Assembly (NCBI GenBank): GCA_963575745.1
Contig: CAUYUJ010002692.1
Location: forward strand, 288,501-352,500
Length of the DNA stretch: 64,000 bases
DNA from: Prorocentrum cordatum
Taxonomy: Eukaryota > Sar > Dinophyceae > Prorocentrales > Prorocentraceae
Reading direction: 5' to 3'
Part shown: positions 43,201 to 53,370 of the stretch, piece by piece
Position numbering within the stretch: the first letter of the stretch is position 1
Layout of the letters: every line of letters starts with the position of its first letter
Program-made: the position numbers and the translations under genes
The notes under the pieces: model-generated
Told to the model about the DNA's origin: nothing
The model's database searches: none
The model's input: the letters and a program-made list of their open reading frames with translations, nothing else

Positions 43201-44647
43201 ACCCAGACGGCTGAGAACCGCCCTGCCATCGGCGATGCTCCCCCAGCTCGCCCTCAGAGCGAGCCTCCGCCACAGCTCTTTCACAATCGAGATCTGGATC
43301 GACGTCGCCTTCCTCCAATCGACGAAGTCGGGCTTCAGGCTCAGCTCGTCGAAGACCTTCACGTGCCCCTTCGCCAAGCATCTGATGCTCGCAATGGCGC
43401 GCTCCAGCCTCCGCCACGTCACCCTCAGCTCCTTCACCTCCGCCTCCTGGAACGGCACCTCCCAGCAGAAACCGTTGCGAGCGTCGCACACGGCCCCGTT
43501 GGCCGGGCGCGGCAGGCATCGAAGAGGATCCCGCTCCCTCTCGTCTAACCTGAACTGTGGACCCGAAGAACACCTCGACATCGTCCCGATGATCAAAACC
43601 ACTCTGCCAGAACCGATCGGACCTGATATACACAGCACAGGGCCAACCGATCATAATGAGCACCACGCACAAGTAGATGGCGAGCACACTCCACCCCTTC
43701 GTTGCCAACCTGCACCTCCGAAACCCCAAGAATGCAAAGCTACACGGACTGGCGCCTATCGCGCTGGCGTGGCTAAGGGCGGCCGTGACCGATTCGTCCG
43801 TGTGGCCCTTGTCGCCGACAGCATTCTGGTGCTTGGCGATCGTGGCCCTCTTCCTCAAACGTTCGGCAACTTCGTCATCTGCAGCTTCAACGGTGGCGTG
43901 TGCACCATCACTGATCTTCAAGATCTCCTCACCGTAACTCCAGTTGACTTCACTCTTCCACTTGCTCCCGTTCGAGTTCTTCGGCCTCTTCCAGTCGCTC
44001 TCCGTCTCCACGTCCTGGTACGCCTTGAAAATCGAGTACAGCCTCAAGCACGTCAGCTCCGACGCCTGGGAGTTGATCAGCGCGTCGTACTCCCCGCTCG
44101 TCATCATCTTGTCCAGCACGGCCGCGAGCATGGTGACCTCGCTCGCGATCGAGCACTTGGTCAGCTCCTTCTCCTTCAGCCACCGTGCAATCTCCGTCTG
44201 AGCTGAGCGACCGTGCATGTCGAGTCCCGCCAGTATGCTAGGCGCGACCCTGGCCTTCACGCCCCCGATCCTTGCGCCGCCGGCGTCCTTGTAACTCTTG
44301 AGCGTCGCCAAGAGGGCCTCCTTGGGGTTCTTCGCTTCCTCGATGAGCTGGTGGAGCGTCTCTTTGACTGAGGAGTCGCTAGGGCTCGACACCCTCTCCC
44401 AGGAGGGCTGGGACGACGGCGTAGTCGAACCCCTTTTTGTCGCCTTCGCCGAGTCAGCCTGCACCACCTCCTCATGCTCAGCGAACTTCGCCAAGAACTG
44501 ATCCACCTCCGAAGCCGAAGTTGCCACAACTCCCGATGGCTCGGGCTCCGTCCCTGCGAAAGCGAGCTTCTTCCTCGGCGTGCTGGGCCGGTCGTCCTTC
44601 TTCGTGCTGGAGAGGACGTCCGCCAACGTGGCGATGCTATGCTGCAA
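40251..44647 (-). pseudogene. YR element polyprotein: gag-like region, reverse transcriptase, RNase H (frame-broken)
   Basis: From 44647: a gag-like helical region (SIATLADVLSSTKKDDRPST ... QASELTCLRLYSIFKAYQDV). The frame moves near 43590 into CDARNGFCWEVPFQ and returns at the A9 run 42885-42893 to the RT: SRLVWDCRRLNLRFRRPPWT, GISPFKSAQLAYGMQVPSF and the catalytic LLLLYIDDYIGL (YIDD at 42338-42349). RNase H follows with YMTDASEFGYGAA, NNILELRTIVGLL, LVFSDPLVS and RWVASEDNIADGPSRG (all four acidic residues). TGA codons at 40883 and 40607 fall in frame. No ATG start is seen; the region is continuous with the upstream ORF across a TAG at 44669. Confidence 0.85.
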
Positions 44648-44668
44648 ATGCTGCTGGCCTCGTGAAAG

Positions 44669-45169
44669 CTAGGCGAACAGGTGCCTCGCGTCTGGCTCGT
44701 CATCCGAATCTGGCACCTGTGTGCCCGCAATCACCTCCCCGTCAGAGTCCGAATCGCCGCCCGCCTCCGAGCCCTCCGACCAAGACAGACATCCCTTCCA
44801 CGCCAGGTAGACGCCCGCCACGACCGTCCCGACCCCCATCATGATAGACTCCATCTCTCCCGTCTCCCACATGTCGACGACCGTCTCGTACCATGATTGG
44901 GCCTGCTCGGTCGCCTCGTGCAAGCTCTCGATCGTCTCATTGGCCTTCGTGAAGAAAGCACCCAGGCCAAAAAACTCCCACAAACGCCATCCTATGAACA
45001 TCGCCGCCAGGGCCGATCCTCCCAGGCGGTTCACCCAGAAGTAGCTCCCCACGTTCACCATCCCGCCGAGGACCCACCAGAGGAAGTTCTCCTTCTTCGA
45101 GGTCTTCTTCACCCTTGGCGGGACCTTCGTCTCTGGGGCGCCCTTGACGTTGGCCCCAACCTCGTCCAT
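44669..45169 (-). CDS. YR element small ORF with membrane-spanning segments
   Basis: Starting at the ATG at 45169 (MDEVGANVKGAPETKVPPRV), the product has a Lys-rich stretch (RVKKTSKKEN), a hydrophobic block FLWWVLGGMVNVGSYFWVNR / GSALAAMFIGWRLWEFFG, a helix (ESLHEATEQAQSWYETVV), another hydrophobic helix (MMGVGTVVAGVYLAWKGCLS) and an acidic tail (EAGGDSDSDGEVI). The TAG at 44669-44671 is followed in the same frame by the gag-like region, so this may be the N terminus of the polyprotein read through a stop or mutated from a sense codon. Membrane segments are unexpected in a gag-type protein. Function unknown. Confidence 0.6.
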   Translation of the reverse strand: MDEVGANVKGAPETKVPPRVKKTSKKENFLWWVLGGMVNVGSYFWVNRLGGSALAAMFIGWRLWEFFGLGAFFTKANETIESLHEATEQAQSWYETVVDMWETGEMESIMMGVGTVVAGVYLAWKGCLSWSEGSEAGGDSDSDGEVIAGTQVPDSDDEPDARHLFA

Positions 45170-45204
45170 CTCTTTACGTGCAATCAACTTCTCACTGGCT
45201 GCAA

Positions 45205-45531
45205 TCACTTTGTCCGTCCTGAGCTCGTGAGGCCTGGGTGCTCCGTCCGCGTATACTGATTGCTCGGCTTAGTGAAGACCTTGGTTTTGTCCCGTAGGCT
45301 GATCATCTGCATCCTCAAGGTCGGGTCACATGCCGTCCATATAGTCGAGGAAGCGTTTCCCACCTTGCTGATGAGAAGCATACATACTCCTGACCCACCG
45401 TCTGTCTTGTACACGCGATTCCATCTCGCCCAGGGCGCCATCACGCCCGCCTTTGTGCCGCGTATGCTGCCGTCCTCGACGGCTGAGTCGTCGAAGTACG
45501 CGTCGTACTCACTCAGATCGACGGCGGTCAC
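45205..45531 (-). CDS. YR element 5'-most ORF, unknown
   Basis: Up to 108 residues without an obvious ATG near the start: TAVDLSEYDAYFDDSAVEDG ... RVYKTDGGSGVCMLLISKVG ... TKVFTKPSNQY. It lies inside the element, between A1 and the membrane ORF, in a different frame. No motif recognised. Confidence 0.4.
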   Translation of the reverse strand: MTAVDLSEYDAYFDDSAVEDGSIRGTKAGVMAPWARWNRVYKTDGGSGVCMLLISKVGNASSTIWTACDPTLRMQMISLRDKTKVFTKPSNQYTRTEHPGLTSSGRTK

Positions 45532-45703
45532 CGCGTTGAAGGCCGCTTGGCCTTCCTCCCCGATGTCGCTAGCCTGCCACCCAGCAGGCCTGCCAGGAAG
45601 TACCGCTGAAGCCGAATGGCTGCCTCGGGCGTGCTCGCCCGCACTCGCGGTGCTGGGCTCGCAAGGGTGATGAAGCTTGCTGGAACTCTCTCAAACCCTT
45701 CGA

Positions 45704-45798
45704 GCCGAAACTTGAGCGCGAGAGAGAGAGAGGGAGCAAAGGGGGCGGCCCAGGTAAAGGGGTACAAGCTAGATAAAAGTGCGTTTAGGAAAACATGT
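45704..45798 (-). repeat. YR element repeat A1 (5' terminus)
   Basis: Counterpart of A2. The element's 5' end reads CATGTTTTCCTAAACGCAC on the minus strand. TAA within it provides a stop codon to the interrupted host gene. Confidence 0.9.
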
Positions 45799-46395
45799 AG
45801 TCAGAGTCGGATTCCGCGCTGTCAGAGCACATCACATCAGAGTCAGAGGGCTTTTGCCCCAACAGTGACGCGCCAGGCTGCATCACGCGGCCTGTGCGCG
45901 GCCAGCACGAGGTGCCCAACTTCCACTGCTCCAGGGCCTCGTGCTCCACGGTGTTGTCGGCCCTGAGCGGGAGCACGACGTCTGGCGCGCCCTCCGAAGT
46001 CTCGGTGTCGGCGCGAGCGGCGTCGGGCAGCTCGATGGCACAGGTGCTGATGTTGCTCGGTGCGATGTCGCGCAACGGGATGGCGCGGTTGAACTTCCGC
46101 TCCACAAGGGGTGTAGTGGCCTTCGGAGAGCGAGAACACCTCGGTCTTGCCGAGCGGGAGGTAGGGGCCCACGGGGTAGTAGACGGTCTCGCGGTCGAAC
46201 TCGGAGCCGGCGGGCCCCGACATGGCACCGCCTCCAGCTGCGCCGGCGATCGAAGTGGCGGCCCCCGCCGTCTCCCCCGGCGCGGCGTTGTTCAGGAGCT
46301 TATTCTCGACCTCGTTCAAACGATCACTCAGGTAGCTGTTCTCCTGACTTGTCTCGTCCAGGCGCTTCTCGACCACCTCCAAAGCGGTTGCGGGC
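45786..46395 (-). pseudogene. Unknown-function gene: exon on the 5' side of the inserted retroelement
   Basis: After acceptor GACAG (46396-46400) the frame reads PATALEVVEKRLDETSQENS and SYLSDRLNEVENKLLNNAAP, a heptad-like coiled coil, then EFDRETVYYPVGPYLPLGKT. A one-base shift near 46110 leads to VERKFNRAIPLRDIAPSNIS and an acidic Ser/Asp tail ending SDSAESDSDY. The last codons and the stop (MFS*) come from repeat A1 of the retroelement. Read across the element, the acidic run would continue into DVIAGIPRDSSHEDE at 38215. No family recognised. Confidence 0.58.
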
Positions 46396-46689
46396 CTGTC
46401 ACTCAGTGGTGCGCGGGGGGAAGACTTGGGAAGGCGAGGAAGGCTGGATTGGGTTGAGGGGAGGGGGGCGACGGCGGGGGAGAGAAAGTGAAATTAAGCG
46501 AACGAGCAGGGAAGACAAGCGGCGAGGGGCGGGAGAAGCGGAGGGCCGAAGAGCAGCGGTGGGCAGACGGGCGCGAGGGCGCGGAAGGGGGGGGGGGAGG
46601 GCGGGGTGGAGGGCGGAGGGGAGGGCTTACACGGTCGAGGGCGAGCGTGGGCGGAGTACGGGCGGCGTGGGCAGTGGAAGGAAGGAAGG

Positions 46690-46870
46690 AAGGGGGCCTC
46701 GACCAACAGCTCCCATATCCTCTGCTTCTTCGGCGCATACCCGTCGTCCGACGGCGTCTCTGGACGGGGGCGACAAATGCCCTCGTGGTACTCTAACTCT
46801 AAGCTCATTAAAAGAGCGGTAGCGTCGGCTGCGTTGTCGGTGGCTCGGTTGCGCCACGGTGGCGACATCG
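46690..46870 (-). pseudogene. Unknown-function gene: upstream exon
   Basis: TALLMSLELEYHEGICRPRP then SDDGYAPKKQRIWELLVE. The downstream intron (46396 to about 46690) is a purine-rich plus-strand tract, i.e. pyrimidine-rich in the gene's sense, as usual before an acceptor. A further open stretch at 46990-47281 (TFYIILLQNPSNDISTVSRL) may be another exon, but no splice join is evident. Confidence 0.45.
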
Positions 46871-47814
46871 GTGATGGCCGTCGAGAGGAGGCGTGGGCCT
46901 GGTCGTCGGAATGGCAGCTAGGTCGAGCCAAAACGGCTGCGGGCGGCCGCACTTCGGCCTGGCCCCCGCGCGAGCTGGCATGGTGAACGCGGCGAGCGTC
47001 GAGGGCGAGGCCGCGTGCCCGCAGGGCCGCATCATGCCGGCGCTGAGGGTCCCACCGATGGGCTGGCCGCAGGGGCTCTGGGCCTGCCAGGCGTTTATAT
47101 TGCGCGTGACCAGCTGCAGCTGGTTCCCAAGGAAAACGAAGGCGACGGCAGGAGACAATCTCGAAACAGTTGATATGTCGTTGCTTGGGTTCTGAAGCAA
47201 AATGATGTAAAAAGTGTTCGCCGCCCCCAGAGCGACGCGGTCAAACCCGTTTGTTCTATCTGCGCCCCACGTGTTTGACATGTTCGGTCCCGCTTTCGCA
47301 TGTCAGGGCCTTCGTTCCGACGCCATGCTCTTGAACATTAGTTCAAGCTTGTCGGCGCTACCCGCAAGTGATCGGCGCCCCGCGCGCGAAACCCGTGGAG
47401 TAGAGTCGTCTCGATCAAAGAGAATACGCGTTAATTTGTAGAGGAGGGAAGGGGGAAGAAAGCGAGGATGGAAGAGAAACGCGGCATAACGGAGGGAGGA
47501 GGCGGCGGGGGGGCGAGCGGGGATGAAGGGAGAGGAGGAGGAGGAGGAGGAGGAGGAGAAGGAGGCATGAACGCAGTCCGTCCGCCTCTTTGGCCTTGGG
47601 GGTCTAAAACGTTTCTTCAATTTACCTGGGCCGCTCAAGTCAAATGGGTTTCGTTTATTTGATCAAGGCAACTCCCCCCCTACGGTATACCCACTCCCGC
47701 CCTTATCCTCGCTCTTTCGTTCGTATCATCTATCTCCCCGCTCTCCTTAAATGCTGGCACGCGTAGCCATGTGGGCTCATCCTCTGTTTGAGGCAATGTG
47801 GCGCCGGTGCCGAG
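46871..47814. other. Region between divergent genes
   Basis: Contains the possible minus-strand exon at 46990-47281, a GGA run (47480-47570) and, nearest the plus-strand gene, no recognised promoter motif. Dinoflagellate core promoters have no reliable consensus, so none is called. Confidence 0.4.
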
Positions 47815-50755
47815 ATGTCCGAGGGCACCTCGGACAGCCCGCGGGATGACGACGCGGCCTGGAGCGACGAGATTGCCACCGCGTGCGCCGACAGCGGCAG
47901 CGGCCCCCCTGCAGCCCGCAGCAGGCGTCCGCAGCGGGAGCACTCGTCAGTTCTGCGGGCGGTGGCAGCGGGCGGCGGCGCAGTGCCAGACCAGCGCGGC
48001 GCGGCCCAGCCGCCGCGCGCAGCCAAGCGCCGCCTGAGCCAGTCTGCACGAGAAGCGCTGGCGTCGATCACTCTCGCCGAGTCGGCGCCTGCCGAGACAG
48101 CCCGTCGGCGGGGTGCCAAGACGGCTCGAGGCGCCAAGGCGGCGCGAGATCGGGCAGATCTTGCGAGGGAGGAGAGTGCGCAGCTAGCCTTGGCCGTCCG
48201 CCGTGAGACGAAGCAGGTTCCAGCAAAGTTGTTCGGATTGCTCGCTATCCGACCCACAGCCGATCGCAGTAGTGGCCGATGTCTATTGTTATGCAAGAGT
48301 TGCAGCAACGTGCCCAAACTTCGAACATCGCCCAGCACGCCGACTCCCCAGTCGCCAAGATTGCCCAACATTTCTTCGATCGTGGGGGCGGCATCGTCTT
48401 GACGAAGAAGGCCCTCAGCAATCTGATCGGCGTGGATGCGAGGAAGATTGGCCCATCAATTATCACGTTGGCTGACGTCTTATTGTATGCGTACCGTTTG
48501 GCACGATCAATGTTGGAGACACGGTCGGCGTTGCTCGTGAGCAGTGAACGTTTAGTGGATATGATCGATTTCGGCAGGCAAGACGAGACTCCGATGGCTG
48601 TGACTCGGCACGCGTGGCACCCCGCCCAGAACTCTGGACAACAGAATGCGATGATTGTTTTGGCCAGGAGCCACCAGTTCCTTGCGCACATGGAGAAGCC
48701 CCACAAATACATCTCGCGGGCGCCCAGGACGGAGCCCGCGGCGGCGTCGGCGAGCAGGCGAGCAAGGTCGACCAGCAGCGATCGCACAGGAAGGAGAACA
48801 ATAAGGATATTGATATTGGTTTGGAGTTGTCCCAGTTAGATCCTACTAGCATGACGTCGATAACAATCCAAGTTGCTCTGGCACACGAGATGTATTTGGA
48901 CCAGCTCCTCGACCGAGGTTCGGTGGGCTGGGAGACGGCTCAGCGCGCGTCGCAGGCGCGCGCGCTGCTGGCCCCGTCGGGGCAGGGCCAGCCCCGAGCC
49001 AGCAGGGGTATCGAGTTGATCGAGGTGGCCAAGGGCGGTGCCGACTTGAACTTATTGACCGACATTGTGACAATGATGAACTCCGCTACCCACTGGGACG
49101 CATTGGTGGGCGACGCCGATAAGACCTTGGAGTGCAGGGCGTTTACTTTTAAGTTTTTGTTTGGGAGCTTGTGCGCAGCAGAGCGGACGGCGTGTCTGCG
49201 CCACAAGGTCGAGCCCGCTGCATCGTTCCGATGTTTGTTGAGCGATGCTGGCGCGGATGGCTTTGCGAACAAGCCGCAATGTTTGCACGGTCCCTGGGGC
49301 GAGAGGTTCCTGGACGAGTTCGTCGACAAGCCTGGTGGCTTACGCAGTGACGATGCGCAGGCAGCTTAACGATTCCAGTGCGGGCTCGCCAGACGGCACA
49401 TGGCGAAGATGGAGTGCTGGCACGCAGCGTTGCGGAGGCGCTTGTATATGCGAGGGGTCCATGCGAATGGGCAAGCGCTCGCTGAGGTCAACGCCGAGGC
49501 CATATGCGACCGCGTGCACGCCTGCGTTGCCTGCAACACTGTGGCGAAGGAGTTGAGCAAACTGACCGCCAACGGCTTGTGCGACGGGTCGGTCGGGCCC
49601 GACGGCGACTGCGACGACCTGAGAGACCGCTGGCACTCTGGCCCTTGGCACGCTTACGTTCGATATCACGCGTTTGGGGCGGAAGGGGGGCCCGACTTGT
49701 CGGCGCTGTCAACAGCGTGCAACGCGCTGACGCCAGACGAGGAGCAGTTCTACATCGACTTGGCGAAGGGCGCCCACTAGCAGTTGGCGAAGGCGCGGCC
49801 AGGCGAGGGCGCATTTGGCTTTACGTCGAGGGCGCTCCGACGCCAACAACGCAGTGCCCAGGCCGCCGCGGCGGCCGAGCGCACTCAGGTTGATGTGGCT
49901 AGGGGTACAGAGCCAGATCCTATGTCTCGGCGGCGGGCTGCGTTTTCGGCAGTATCATTGGTCATGCGCCGCTCGGACAACCGACGCTTACATGAGTTGG
50001 TGGCGTCCGCAAAGGCGGAGCAGCGGCGCAGGTTGCTGGAGGCGGGCAGGCGCCGAGCCGCTGACCAGCGTGCGTTGCGGGAGCGGGCAGCCACGAAAGG
50101 GGAAGCATTGTTGGACGAGACCGTGGCCCAGAATCCCGTGCTGCAGCCATTCAAGCAGTGCGTGTGTACCCCGTGCCAGATGTGGATGACATCGTGTTCG
50201 AGCTGGCCCCGGCCACGACGAACGCCTTGAAGGTTGCTTTGGCTCATTATATGTTAGCGCATGCCTCCAACGTGGGGCGAGCCCTGCAGGTGGACTTCGA
50301 CTCCATGTCCACGCCCATCCCGCACGAGCTACCGGAGCCGATTGTACTTGATGAGAAGAAGACGAACAAGATCGGCCCACCGCCTTGCCACGAGGAGGGC
50401 ATCTGCTTATACAGCGGCGGCGGCGGCCTCATCTGGAAAATGAGGAACGCATGCCTGGCGAAGCTGAAGGTTCTTTGCAAGGGAGGGCCAATGAAGAGTC
50501 TATTGCGACAACAGTCGCTGGTCCTCCGGTTTGACGGCCATCGGGGGCAGCTCTTCACCGAGATGAGCGACGGCTGGGGCGACGAGTTCGCTGATCTACT
50601 TGGCGGTGGTGAAGTTGGGCCTGCACATCTGGAGATGTGGTTCCACATCGGCGCGCGCTCCCTGAACCCGTGCCGCTCGAGCTGCTTGGCCCTTGTCGTC
50701 GGTGAGGACCCTGACAGGGTCGCGGTGGTTGATGGCGAGATCATGCTTGAGGACA
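47815..50755 (+). pseudogene. Plus-strand gene of unrecognised dinoflagellate family, main block (frame-broken)
   Basis: ATG at 47815 (MSEGTSDSPRDDDAAWSDEI). An Ala/Arg-rich start runs to about 48285, then a one-base shift to SIVMQELQQRAQTSNIAQHA and KIGPSIITLADVLLYAYRLA. A shift near 48740 enters one long frame (48740-50200: SATHWDALVGDADKTLECRA, MECWHAALRRRLYMRGVHAN), crossed by TAA at 49367 and TAG at 49778. Another shift leads to PPPCHEEGICLYSGGGGLIW and EMWFHIGARSLNPCRSSCL (50380-50690). The H-A-x-x-R-R and C-H-E-x-G-x-C motifs recall, from memory only, a repetitive dinoflagellate-specific protein family, perhaps element-encoded. Function unknown. Confidence 0.55.
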
Positions 50756-51470
50756 GCGGGTTTGGGCAACAAGGGGCCTGCTCTCTGTTTCCCTCTTCCC
50801 CCTGCCACCCCCCCCCTCCATCGCCTCCTCATTGTCTTGTCCTGCCTGGGGTTTGCGCCGCCTCCTCCGCCAGCCGCCCCCGCGCCCCAGCTCGCCCCCC
50901 TACTTGCAGATGCGTGCTGGCCGAGCGCCCGCAATCCTTAGCGTTGCTATTAAGAGCCTTCGGACAAGTGCCCCACCAATTTTGCGCGACCCCCCCCCCC
51001 CCCCCGCCATCGCGCAGCCGAGGGCGCCGTGTGCGCTCTCAGCGTCGCCCGAGGTTTCCCTGGGAATGTAGGGTGTGGTATCAGGCTGCCTGGGTGTCCT
51101 GGATTTCGTCGGGTGCTCTCTTACGCAGTCTTGGTGCACTCTTGGGCCGCGGCTGTGCTTTCCAGAGCCACCCAGGGGCTTCCTGGGGCGCTCTCGGGAG
51201 CCTCTTGGGCCATGATTGGGGCATCCTGGGGTGGCGCGGAGTCCTCCTTGGACTCGCTGGGGGCATGTTGGCGCCATCCAAGGGGGCCGCGCGTGAGCGC
51301 GACCGCGCCAGGATGCAACGCGATGTCTCGCATCCTCGGGCCGTGCCAAGCCCGCATGTGCCATCACGTTCGGGGGCCCCTTGGAGGTCGATCGGGGCGC
51401 TGTCCCAGGGAGGGTTGTCCATTAGCCCACGCAACAGCTGTTTGCTGTGTCCAGCCCGCCGCCTCCCCAG
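50756..51470 (+). other. Intron (or insert) filled with CTTGG repeats
   Basis: C runs (50798-50822 and 50990-51005), then CTTGGGGCNNTCTTGG words (51110-51300). It ends in a good pyrimidine tract and acceptor (CCGCCTCCCCAG, 51470). The donor is not certain; GTGGTT at 50725 would keep phase 0. Confidence 0.55.
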
Positions 51471-51815
51471 GCGACCACAGACACGTTCTTCGAGTTCCAT
51501 ATGTTCCGGGAGATGGGCTCTTCCATGGAGTGGTCTATGCAGTTGTGCGCCATCGTCGACGACCCAGTGCACATCGGTGCGCTTCGCCCTGGCGATGTGT
51601 CAGTGCGCGGAGTTGGGGGAGATGCAGGCGCCACCGTGTTCTGGACACCGCCCCCTGCCAGCAGGCGCGGAGGCGGTCGACGCCCTCGGGTCGGGGACGG
51701 GCCGCCCGAGCCCGACGAGGCATTCCACGCCTTGGAGGGCGGCGAGGCCGACCCCGACGGCAAGCCCGATTCGGAGCCTTCGGAGCCTGGCGGCGACGGC
51801 TTCCAGGACTTTCGG
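51471..51815 (+). pseudogene. Plus-strand gene, exon B
   Basis: ATTDTFFEFHMFREMGSSME ... CAIVDDPVHIGALRPGDVSV, then a Pro/Asp/Glu-rich segment ending GGDGFQDFR at donor CGG|GTAAAC. It joins in phase 0 to exon C at 52408 (EGADVDVGGDLDIHG) across a GT-AG intron, which supports real splicing. No recognised domain. Confidence 0.6.
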
Positions 51816-52407
51816 GTAAACTTGCAGCCGCTGGCTGGGCCGAGACACGTGTTGTTTTATGGTTGGGTACCCCGTGTCTTAGAGCTTGTTGGTGCATCTT
51901 GGGGTCTAACTGGAGGGGTCCTGATCAGCGACTGATGGTTGGGGGGCTCCGTTCCATGAGGGGTGGGCCTTTCTGGCGGAAACAAAGTGTGCATCGCTAA
52001 GGCGTCAAACGCGTTGCCCTATGTGGGCTGGGGGCCCAGTAGGGCCGCGGCGGCCCACGGTGACAAGGTGGGCGATGAGGGTACCTGTGCGAGGCGCGTA
52101 TACGTATACATAGAGACTTGTATGAACACACGTTTAAGTTGCACATGGGTGCTGAATGCGTGCGTAAGTATAAGCACGCGCGCATACCTATGCATAGTAC
52201 CACTCGCACACGTAAGCGGAACCTGTGTACTCATACATGGGACGGCGCGCACGCGTGACACATGACGTTGCCCGTGGATTCCTGAAGGGCCCGATGTGGG
52301 CCCGCTGTACACCCGTAGGACAACGCCTACGTCGTTAAACCTTAAATCGGTCGAAAGCTAGCCCTGCATGCTGTGTTGAAGCGTGCCCCACTAGTTTCCC
52401 AGTTTAG
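51816..52407 (+). other. Intron of the plus-strand gene
   Basis: GT at 51816, AG at 52406-52407, phase 0. It contains alternating CGCGTATACGTATACATA-type sequence (52095-52250) with Z-DNA/cruciform-prone character. No gene. Confidence 0.6.
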
Positions 52408-52712
52408 GAGGGCGCCGATGTCGATGTGGGTGGCGACTTAGACATACATGGGGACGACCCCAGCGGGGACGAGGAGGGTGCCCCCGCCCCGCCCGCGGTG
52501 GGCGACCCACTGCCTGGCGGCGGCGACGGAGTTGACGATGGCCCCCCCGGCCCACCAGGCGCCGCCAAGGTTAGGATGGCTAGTGGCGCCATCAGGTATT
52601 ACCCCCCGACGGGTACACAACGAGCCCGCTTTGAGGCGACGCGCAGCCGCGACCATTTCACCAGGGGCCTGGACCGTCCTTGCAGGATGACGCGGTACTG
52701 CATCGATGCCTA
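52408..52712 (+). pseudogene. Plus-strand gene, exon C
   Basis: An acidic start (DVDVGGDLDIHGDDPSGDEE), a Gly/Pro-rich linker, then MASGAIRYYPPTGTQRARFE and a CRMTRYC motif near 52685. A stop at 52711 lies just past the likely donor. The continuing GRPVGL/ERP segment of this family is found 1.9 kb further on (54590), so an intron or insert separates them. Confidence 0.5.
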
Positions 52713-52860
52713 ACGCTTCGCGCGCGCGTGTCTTGACCTTCGCGCGGGAGTTGGGTCTTGCGGTCTTGGACCTTTTGGGCCCCTCTTGCCTCTCGGGCCC
52801 CCATGGAGCCCCCCCCCGCCCCCCCCCCCCCCCCCACACCGCACACCACACACGCACACA

Positions 52861-52912
<52 letters not shown>

Positions 52913-53329
52913 GCGCACACACACCACACACACACACACACAACACACACACACACACACACACACACACCAGACGGCCCCGAGAGGGCCCCGAAGCGGC
53001 CTCGAGCGGGCGCCGAGGGTGGGCCCACACCAATATGTGCTTTTGGGGTGACCGTTTCCCCCCCCCGGGGCCCCTGCTGCAACCATCTTCAGCCCTCTTG
53101 TCCCCCCTCCCCCTTCCCCCTCCCCCCCCCCCCCCCACCCCCCCCCCCCCCCCCATCCTCCCTTCACCCCCCCCCCCCCCCAGGTGGGCTCAAAGAACCC
53201 CCCTCGGAGCCAAAAGGGCGCCGCGAGCGATTGGGAAGTTTTCGTTTTGAGGGCTGCTCGCCATGGACACTACAAAGTCCCTACTGAGGCCATGTTGCGC
53301 CCCCCCCCCCCCCCCCCCCCCCCCCGCGC

Positions 53330-53365
<36 letters not shown>

Positions 53366-53370
53366 CCTGG
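52713..53370. repeat. (CA)n microsatellite and long C homopolymers
   Basis: CA dinucleotides 52835-52972 (complement GT), then C runs at 53113-53185, 53300-53325 and 53331-53363 (33 C). It lies in the intron or insert between exons C and D. Confidence 0.92.

Larger units (their letters stand above)
38216..45798 (-). mobile_element. Tyrosine-recombinase (Ngaro/PAT-type) retrotransposon with A1 ... B1-A2-B2 split direct repeats
   Basis: A 7.58-kb element read on the minus strand: A1 (45798-45704), coding region (45531 to 39131), B1 (38934-38636), A2 (38635-38536), a 21-base spacer and B2 (38514-38216). B1 and B2 differ at about 12 of 299 positions; A1 and A2 differ by one small indel in a GA run and a few bases. 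Split direct repeats with RT, RNase H and a tyrosine recombinase, and no LTRs or DDE integrase, are the hallmark of Ngaro/PAT-like YR elements, which integrate through a circular DNA without target duplication; none is seen here. The frame is broken in several places, so it is probably inactive. Confidence 0.88.

Noticed and set aside
38536-45798. LTR pair formed by the two A repeats
   Set aside because: Only 95-100 bases, with B repeats on one side only and a tyrosine recombinase rather than a DDE integrase. The split-repeat model explains all four copies.
46488-46860. Plus-strand Arg/Gly frame over 46.5-46.8 kb
   Set aside because: It is the complement of an intron pyrimidine tract and of the minus-strand exon.
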